Assembly: GCA_963205455.1 (NCBI GenBank)
Contig: CAUJJL010000153.1
Coordinates: forward strand, 1-35,754
Reading direction: 5' to 3'
DNA: 35,754 nt
From: Verrucomicrobiota bacterium
Lineage (GTDB): Bacteria > Verrucomicrobiota > Verrucomicrobiia > Opitutales > Opitutaceae
Part shown: piece by piece, positions 30,898 to 35,754 of the stretch
Position numbering within the stretch: the first letter of the stretch is position 1
Layout of the letters: each line of letters starts with the position of its first letter
The notes under the pieces: model-generated
What the model saw: the letters and a program-made list of their open reading frames with translations, nothing else
Told to the model about the DNA's origin: nothing
Database searches by the model: none
Position numbers and translations under genes: made by a program

Positions 30898-32952
30898 ATG
30901 AACTGTTACCCTTTACTGTTTTCCCGCCGCGCTGGCGTGGCATGGCTCATACTCGTGACCCTCTGCGCCGCACCATGCGCGCGCGCCGAGTGGCCCACTT
31001 GGCCGATGGTGCCCGAGGCGGACAAGCTCGCGTTTCCCCTCGACCCTGACCGGCTGGCGCAGCCGCGTTTCACCACCGAGGTCTGGTTGCAACACGCGGA
31101 TTTTGCGCGGTTGGCCGAGGCCCTGGCCGAGGACCCGCGCCTGCAAACGGCATGGGAAAACTACCTCACCAAAGCGCGCGCATTGCTTGCCACCGGCCAT
31201 TGGCCGGAGCAGGCCACGACCAAGGAGGAGCGTTACACCTATTTCGTGCGAGGCTGGTTGCCTCGTTTCGCCTTGGTTTACGCTGCCACCGGGCAGGCCG
31301 ATCTCGGCCGGCTGGTCCGCACGCTCACGCTGGATCTGGTTCGGCGCCCCTTGGATTTCTGGATTCACTCGGCGCTGCGTCCGCTCGATCGCGCGCGGCC
31401 GGTCGGCGGGCTCGAAACCGCCGAACTCACCCGCGGTATCGCGCTCACCCTGGCGTGGACCGGGGAATTGTTCACTCCCGAGGAAACTGCCGAGATTCGT
31501 GCCGCGTTGCGCGACAAAGGGCTCGTTCCCTGTCTGCGCTTTCTCGAAAATCCTGAACGCCCTCGGAACAACTGGATCGCGACCGTTTCCGCCGGGGCTC
31601 GCATCGGCGCGATCGTGCTCGAGGATGCCGAGGCCGAGGCGGCGGCGGTGAACGGACTCAACGCTTGGCTGAACTTTGTCGAGAGTGATGGCAGCTACGG
31701 TGAGCCGGTCGGTTATTTCCAATTTGGCGCGGAGCAATTTTTCTATGGTTGGTGGGCCCGCGGTTGGACGAAGGCGCGCGAAAGTCTGCACGATCGCAGT
31801 CTCGCGCACAGCGCGGCGTGGATGGCGATGCACTATGTTGCCCGCCCCGTGAATGGCCACCGCGCGCCGTTGCACATCAATTGGGGCGACGACGATCTGT
31901 TCGAGGCGCCGAATGAATTCGTCTGCGCCTCGCTCGCCTACGCCCATGACGACGGGATTGCCACCTGGCTCGGCGACTATTTCCATCAGCCGGATCGCCC
32001 GCCTTATCTGATGGATTTTCTGCTCCGCCTCGGCGCGCCGGGACGGCACCAACCCGCCGCCGTCTCGCCGGCCGAACGCGGCCTGCCCACCGCGAAGATT
32101 TTTGCCAACGGCGTGGCCTTATTCCGCACCGGTTGGACGATGGAGCGCGATGTCGTGTTTTCCCTGCGCAGCGGCGGTGCCGCACGCACCGGCTACGCGC
32201 ACGATCGCGGCAACCGCAACGCCATCATGTTGCTCGCCGACGGCGATAGTTGGGTGGCCGCGCCCGGCCGCGCCAGTTACCGCAACCCTGTGCGCAAGAC
32301 TTGGGATATTTTAACGAGCAGTCACAGCGTCGTCACTTTCGGCAAACAGGAGCAGAGCGCCAAGCCGGTCGCTGTTCCCGGGCCGTTGCTGGAACACGGT
32401 GATTGGGTCGGGCTGGCCAGTGACGCCGCCGCAGCCTACGGCCCGCCGGTCACCAGCGCGCGCCGCCAAGTCTGGTTCAATCAACGCACTGGCTGGGTGG
32501 TGCTTGAAGACACCGATAAACTCTCGCGCCCGCGGTTCCTGTATTGGCGGCTGCTCCTGGCCAACGGAGACGGCACCGGTCGGCTCGCCAAGTTTGACCA
32601 CCACCGCTGGCGGTTCGAACGCCCGTCCGGGCAGATGCTGGTTGCCACCGTGGCCGACGCCACGCTGGAGGATAAATCGCGGCCCGGCATTATGCACCAC
32701 GGTTATTCCTATTTCGCCGGCGGGCCCAACGAGGGCAAACCCGGCAGTGCCTTCCAACTGGTGTTGGCCAGCCGTAAACCCAAATCCGCCTTTCACACCT
32801 GGACGCTGCTTCTGCCGCGCGCCGAGGCGACCGATACCGTCACCAGCGAATCCGACGGGGCGGCCACGCGCTGGCGCGTGACCCGCGTCGGCCAAACTCA
32901 ATTGCTTACCGTCCAACCGGGGCAGCCACCCACGCTGACGGATGCGCCGTGA
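30898..32952 (+). CDS. Secreted heparinase II/III-family lyase
   Basis: A 684-residue exported protein, distant paralogue of the lyase at 25106-27157. The signal peptide covers residues 1-30 (SRRAGVAWLILVTLCAAPC, cut after ARA). Toroid signatures: GLETAELTRGIALTLAWTGE, NNWIATVSAG (N225-W226) and DGSYGEPVGYFQFG, with Y273 at the catalytic Tyr place. Beta-sandwich signatures: GYAHDRGNRNAIMLLADGDS and SSHSVVTFG. The second metal/sugar-binding His block differs from the intracellular paralogue, which may mean different chain length or linkage. It would act in the periplasm or outside. It starts 11 bp after the AraC stop and probably shares its mRNA. Confidence 0.85.
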   Translation: MNCYPLLFSRRAGVAWLILVTLCAAPCARAEWPTWPMVPEADKLAFPLDPDRLAQPRFTTEVWLQHADFARLAEALAEDPRLQTAWENYLTKARALLATGHWPEQATTKEERYTYFVRGWLPRFALVYAATGQADLGRLVRTLTLDLVRRPLDFWIHSALRPLDRARPVGGLETAELTRGIALTLAWTGELFTPEETAEIRAALRDKGLVPCLRFLENPERPRNNWIATVSAGARIGAIVLEDAEAEAAAVNGLNAWLNFVESDGSYGEPVGYFQFGAEQFFYGWWARGWTKARESLHDRSLAHSAAWMAMHYVARPVNGHRAPLHINWGDDDLFEAPNEFVCASLAYAHDDGIATWLGDYFHQPDRPPYLMDFLLRLGAPGRHQPAAVSPAERGLPTAKIFANGVALFRTGWTMERDVVFSLRSGGAARTGYAHDRGNRNAIMLLADGDSWVAAPGRASYRNPVRKTWDILTSSHSVVTFGKQEQSAKPVAVPGPLLEHGDWVGLASDAAAAYGPPVTSARRQVWFNQRTGWVVLEDTDKLSRPRFLYWRLLLANGDGTGRLAKFDHHRWRFERPSGQMLVATVADATLEDKSRPGIMHHGYSYFAGGPNEGKPGSAFQLVLASRKPKSAFHTWTLLLPRAEATDTVTSESDGAATRWRVTRVGQTQLLTVQPGQPPTLTDAP

Positions 32953-33001
32953 GTCTCCGCCTGTCGCCATGCCTACGCGCCACTTCCGCTAATCCGGGAG
33001 C

Positions 33002-34786
33002 ATGACGTCGCGCGCCACCTCGGCCACTTTCTTTCAAATCCTGCTGTTTCCCGCCATGTCCACCACACCCACGCTTCGCCCCGTCCACTCGCTCGACGGG
33101 CTCTGGAACTTCGCCTTCCTCGGCGAAATTGATCTGGCCGCTTTCACGCCGCACGCGATCGGGTTCCCGTTCGAAAAGGTCCCCGTGCCTTCGGCGTTTG
33201 ACGCGCTGCCCGCTTGGGCGGGCAAACGCGGCGCAGCGGTTTATCGCACGACGTTCGCGGTTCCACCCGGCCATCCCGCGCAGTTGCAGTTCGGCGCCGT
33301 GTCCCTGTGGAGCCGCGTTTATGTGGACGGCCAGTCGCTCCATGAAAACGCCTGCGGTTACGCGCCGTTCCGCGTCGCGGTGCCGCCCGCGGCCCGCGCC
33401 GAGCGCGAACTGCTCGTGCTCGTGGACAATCGTTTTGATTTCGAACGCGTGCCCATGCACGAACACTATTTCGATTTCTACCAATACGGCGGCATCCTTC
33501 GCTCTGTCGCGCTGCGCGTGCTGCCGGTCGCCGCGCCGTATTTGGAACATGTGCTCGTCTCGCCCACCGACCACTATCGCGCGGGGGAGATCGAGCTGGC
33601 CCTCCACTTCGGCGGGATCAAAAACGGCGAATCGCGCGTCGCGCTCGCCTTCGACGATCAATCCGCCACGTCTGTGTTCACGCTGCCTGTCGCCGACGGA
33701 CGCGCCGTCACCACCGTCCGCGTGCCCGCGCCGCGGCTCTGGTCGCCGAACGCCCCCGCGCTGCACACCGTGCGCGTGACGCTGCACCCAGTCGGTGCCG
33801 ATGCGGCGGTGGACGACATGACGGTGCGTTTTGGGCTCCGCCGTATCGAAGCCCGCGACGGTCACCTCTGGCTCAACGGCGAGATGCTCCGGCTGCGCGG
33901 TTACAACCGCCATGAATGGCACCCCAACTTCGGGCCTTGCACGCCCACGCTCCAAATGTATGCCGACATCCAGTTGTTGCAGGACCTCGGCTGCAATTTC
34001 GTGCGTGGCTCGCATTACCAGCAAGACCAGCGGTTTCTCGACCTTTGTGACGAGCTCGGCCTGCTCGTGTGGGAGGAAAATCTCGGTTGGGGACAGCGCG
34101 AGCGCACGTTTGCCAGCGAAAAGTTCCAGCGGGACCACCGTGTCGCACTGGAGGCGATGCTGCTGCACAGCTACAATCACCCGAGCGTCATTCTTTGGGG
34201 TTTCCTCAACGAGGCGGGCACCGACGCTGACTACGTGCGCCCGGTCTTCGAGGAAAGCGCCGCGCTCATCCGCGCGCTCGATCCGCGCCGCCCGCTCACC
34301 TATGCCTCGATGTTCGCGTTGACCGACCGGCACTACGACCTCGCCGACGTCATCAGCCTCAATCTCTACCCCGGCTGGTATAATTGCGAGGATCACCCGC
34401 GTCCGCTCGAACTGGTGCGTCCGCACTTGGCCGCGTGCTTTGACCACATCGATCGCGCCGGTTTCGCCGCCAAGCCCGTGCTCGTCTCCGAGATCGGCGC
34501 TGAGGGGCTCTACGGCTGGCACGACGCGCACCACGATTTCTTCACCGAGGAATATCAGGCTGCCTATCTCACCGAAGCCTGCGCCGCCGCGCTCGGCCAC
34601 CCGCGGTGCAGCGGCATCGCGCTCTGGCATTTCAGCGACGCGCGCACCTACAGTGGTTGCCGCGCGATGCGCCGCCCGCGCACCTACAACAACAAGGGCA
34701 CCTTCGACGAATACCGCCGCCCCAAGCTCGCCGCCGCCGCTGTCCGCGCCGCCTTCCGCACCACTCGCGGACCTGCGGGAATTTGA
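33002..34786 (+). CDS. GH2-family beta-glucuronidase-like enzyme
   Basis: A retaining exo-glycosidase. Sugar-binding domain from SLDGLWNFAFLG through VYRTTF and YVDGQSLHENACGYAPF; immunoglobulin-like domain; TIM barrel from LRLRGYNRHEWHP. Acid/base E404 is in WGFLNEAG and nucleophile E497 in VSEIGAEG (numbers from the ATG at 33002). Asn563-x-Lys565 in YNNKGTF matches the N-x-K glucuronate-recognition signature of GH2 beta-glucuronidases, so glucuronides are the likely substrate rather than galactosides. Two starts are in frame. 33002 adds 18 residues; 33056 gives MSTTPTLRPVHSLDG, which aligns better with known beta-glucuronidases. Neither has a good ribosome-binding site. It follows the secreted lyase by 49 bp. 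No clear signal peptide, so probably cytoplasmic. Confidence 0.9.
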   Translation: MTSRATSATFFQILLFPAMSTTPTLRPVHSLDGLWNFAFLGEIDLAAFTPHAIGFPFEKVPVPSAFDALPAWAGKRGAAVYRTTFAVPPGHPAQLQFGAVSLWSRVYVDGQSLHENACGYAPFRVAVPPAARAERELLVLVDNRFDFERVPMHEHYFDFYQYGGILRSVALRVLPVAAPYLEHVLVSPTDHYRAGEIELALHFGGIKNGESRVALAFDDQSATSVFTLPVADGRAVTTVRVPAPRLWSPNAPALHTVRVTLHPVGADAAVDDMTVRFGLRRIEARDGHLWLNGEMLRLRGYNRHEWHPNFGPCTPTLQMYADIQLLQDLGCNFVRGSHYQQDQRFLDLCDELGLLVWEENLGWGQRERTFASEKFQRDHRVALEAMLLHSYNHPSVILWGFLNEAGTDADYVRPVFEESAALIRALDPRRPLTYASMFALTDRHYDLADVISLNLYPGWYNCEDHPRPLELVRPHLAACFDHIDRAGFAAKPVLVSEIGAEGLYGWHDAHHDFFTEEYQAAYLTEACAAALGHPRCSGIALWHFSDARTYSGCRAMRRPRTYNNKGTFDEYRRPKLAAAAVRAAFRTTRGPAGI

Positions 34787-34880
34787 CTTTCCAAACCCGG
34801 GCCGGGGCGTAATGTGGACGCTTTATGCAGAAAACGTTCGTGATTTATAAACCCGATTGCATGCAGCAACACCATGTCGG

Positions 34881-35210
34881 CTAGAAAAAACTAGCGGTTC
34901 CACCACGCTCAATCATCACCGCTGCCTGCCTAAAGTCGTTCTTAAGTTGGTTGCCGCAGGACTCAAACGGCGTTTGGCCTGCGCCTGAGGCGTGGTTTTC
35001 TGGGCCATCCACCACCGTGACAACGCGCGTCTCTTCTGCCGTTCCCTCCCAGAAGCCTTGGGCGTTCTGGATTGTCCATCCTCTGAAATAGCGTGAAAGG
35101 GTTTTCTGGAGCAGGGCGTCGTCCTTGGGTAGGAACGTATGATTTGGAGTGTTTCTAGCGCCGAGGTAGATGCGGTGGACGGATGCGGGCATGGCTTCGT
35201 TGTTGACCAC
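34881..35210 (-). CDS. Unknown small soluble protein
   Basis: A protein of 109 residues if it begins at GTG 35210, or 103 from ATG 35192 (MPASVHRIYLGARN). Composition is protein-like and the pattern is alpha/beta: a first strand RIYLGA, a helix LLQKTLSRYF, a strand-turn block GWTIQNAQGFWEGTAEE, a strand VVTVVDGP, a helix LKNDFRQAAV and a last strand MIERGG. I recognise no family with certainty; the order of elements recalls small ferredoxin-fold proteins. It stands alone on the minus strand, convergent with the GH2 gene and separated from it by about 95 bp that hold no clear terminator. Codon usage looks similar to its neighbours. Confidence 0.55.
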   Translation of the reverse strand: MVNNEAMPASVHRIYLGARNTPNHTFLPKDDALLQKTLSRYFRGWTIQNAQGFWEGTAEETRVVTVVDGPENHASGAGQTPFESCGNQLKNDFRQAAVMIERGGTASFF

Positions 35211-35442
35211 GCTGATTACTGCATGGGCAGGTATCTAGGGCAACTTTCTTATGCTACGGGGATAACGGCACTGTCGGGACGCCCCGGTGGTTTTCATTGC
35301 CGCACGAAGATCTGGACTGCTGCCCAGAAAAACCTACCTTTGGAGAGCACGGACAGTGCTGGGATTCATGCCCAACTCATGCCCAAAATCGTTCATTCAG
35401 CTTCATTTCTCTGCATTCTGTTGCATCAGCGGTAGAAACCAA

Positions 35443-35474
35443 AATCCCCCGTAACCTTGCGGTTACGAGGGATT
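35443..35474 (-). terminator. Terminator of the initiator tRNA gene
   Basis: Arms aatcccccgtaacc (35443-35456) and ggttacgagggatt (35461-35474) with a four-base loop pair over 14 positions, the one c/a mismatch on the plus strand becoming a U-G pair in minus-strand RNA. The minus-strand transcript continues with T residues (GATTTTGG). It lies five bases after the tRNA 3' end. The stretch 35211-35442 before it holds no gene that I can support. Confidence 0.75.
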
Positions 35475-35478
35475 AAAT

Positions 35479-35555
<77 letters not shown>

Positions 35556-35754
35556 ACAAATGGGAGGCGAGAAGGTGCCCGCGGAAGACGGCTTGTCAAT
35601 GGCCTTTTGCCAGAATTTCGGAATTCCCGCTTGCCAGAGGTGCGTGGACGGTGTGTTTTCGACCTTTTCCGCCTCTCGGGAGGCGGTAGTCAGCGGTTCC
35701 TTACCATCCTCTTCAACCTTCAACCTCGATCGCAAGGCGGCCCTTCTGGCCGAC

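Noticed and set aside
32906..34630. 574-codon open frame on the minus strand
   Set aside because: It lies wholly opposite the GH2 gene with all catalytic motifs on the plus strand; a GC-rich antisense shadow.
35669..35686. Perfect 7-bp hairpin ccgcctc-tcgg-gaggcgg
   Set aside because: No T-run on either strand and no adjacent gene end, so it cannot be called a terminator.

Overview
The window looks like chromosomal DNA of a high-GC, Gram-negative bacterium of the Verrucomicrobiota, most likely Opitutaceae or a close relative. The reasons are a very large TonB-dependent receptor with a V-x-L-S-P-F-x-V segment before the plug and no SusD partner, heparinase II/III lyases and a GH105-type hydrolase in a tight uronate-catabolic operon, and a GPH-type sugar symporter. 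This placement is inferred from family style, not from a marker gene.

Region 1 (1-6605, all + strand) is a metal-resistance block: the end of an unknown protein, a TolC/CzcC-like outer-membrane channel, a ribulose-phosphate 3-epimerase, an 85-residue membrane protein, a His-rich Zn/Cd/Pb P1B-ATPase and an HXXEE membrane protein. After a possible terminator comes a fusion of a DDAH/guanidino-hydrolase fold, which has lost its catalytic His and Cys, to an apparently intact RidA domain.

Region 2 (6608-13020) is a piece of a conjugation system. On the minus strand are a VirD4/TrwB-like coupling protein and a small downstream gene. On the plus strand are a MobF (TrwC-like) relaxase-helicase, a small unknown protein, a VirB2/TrbC-like pilin and the beginning of a VirB3-like membrane protein. 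A perfect 25-bp sequence precedes both the coupling-protein gene and the pilin gene, in the same orientation relative to each. An oriT-like hairpin followed by a GTATTG..TCT element lies between coupling protein and relaxase. The cluster is cut at 13020/13021 by an IS1380-family element (about 13021-14383), and the rest of the type IV secretion genes are absent.

Region 3 (14384-34786) is a polysaccharide-utilisation locus for a glucuronate-containing polymer. It has a secreted right-handed beta-helix protein (candidate lyase), an M14 metallopeptidase-like protein, a GPH symporter and the TonB receptor. A six-gene minus-strand operon follows (GH105, RraA-family aldolase, SDR, non-secreted heparinase II/III lyase, zinc dehydrogenase, KduD), with junctions of 4-bp gaps or a 4-bp overlap except 18 bp before kduD. 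A divergent AraC regulator leads into a secreted heparinase-like lyase and a GH2 beta-glucuronidase carrying the N-x-K signature. The likely logic is: secreted lyase and beta-helix protein cut the polymer, the TonB receptor and symporter import oligomers, the intracellular lyase, GH105 and GH2 enzymes give (unsaturated) uronates, and the dehydrogenases plus the RraA aldolase take these to central metabolism. KduI, KdgF, KdgK, Eda and sulfatases are not in the window.

Region 4 (34787-35754) has one small unknown gene and an initiator tRNA-Met with a clear terminator, both on the minus strand. No rRNA, CRISPR array or riboswitch was recognised.
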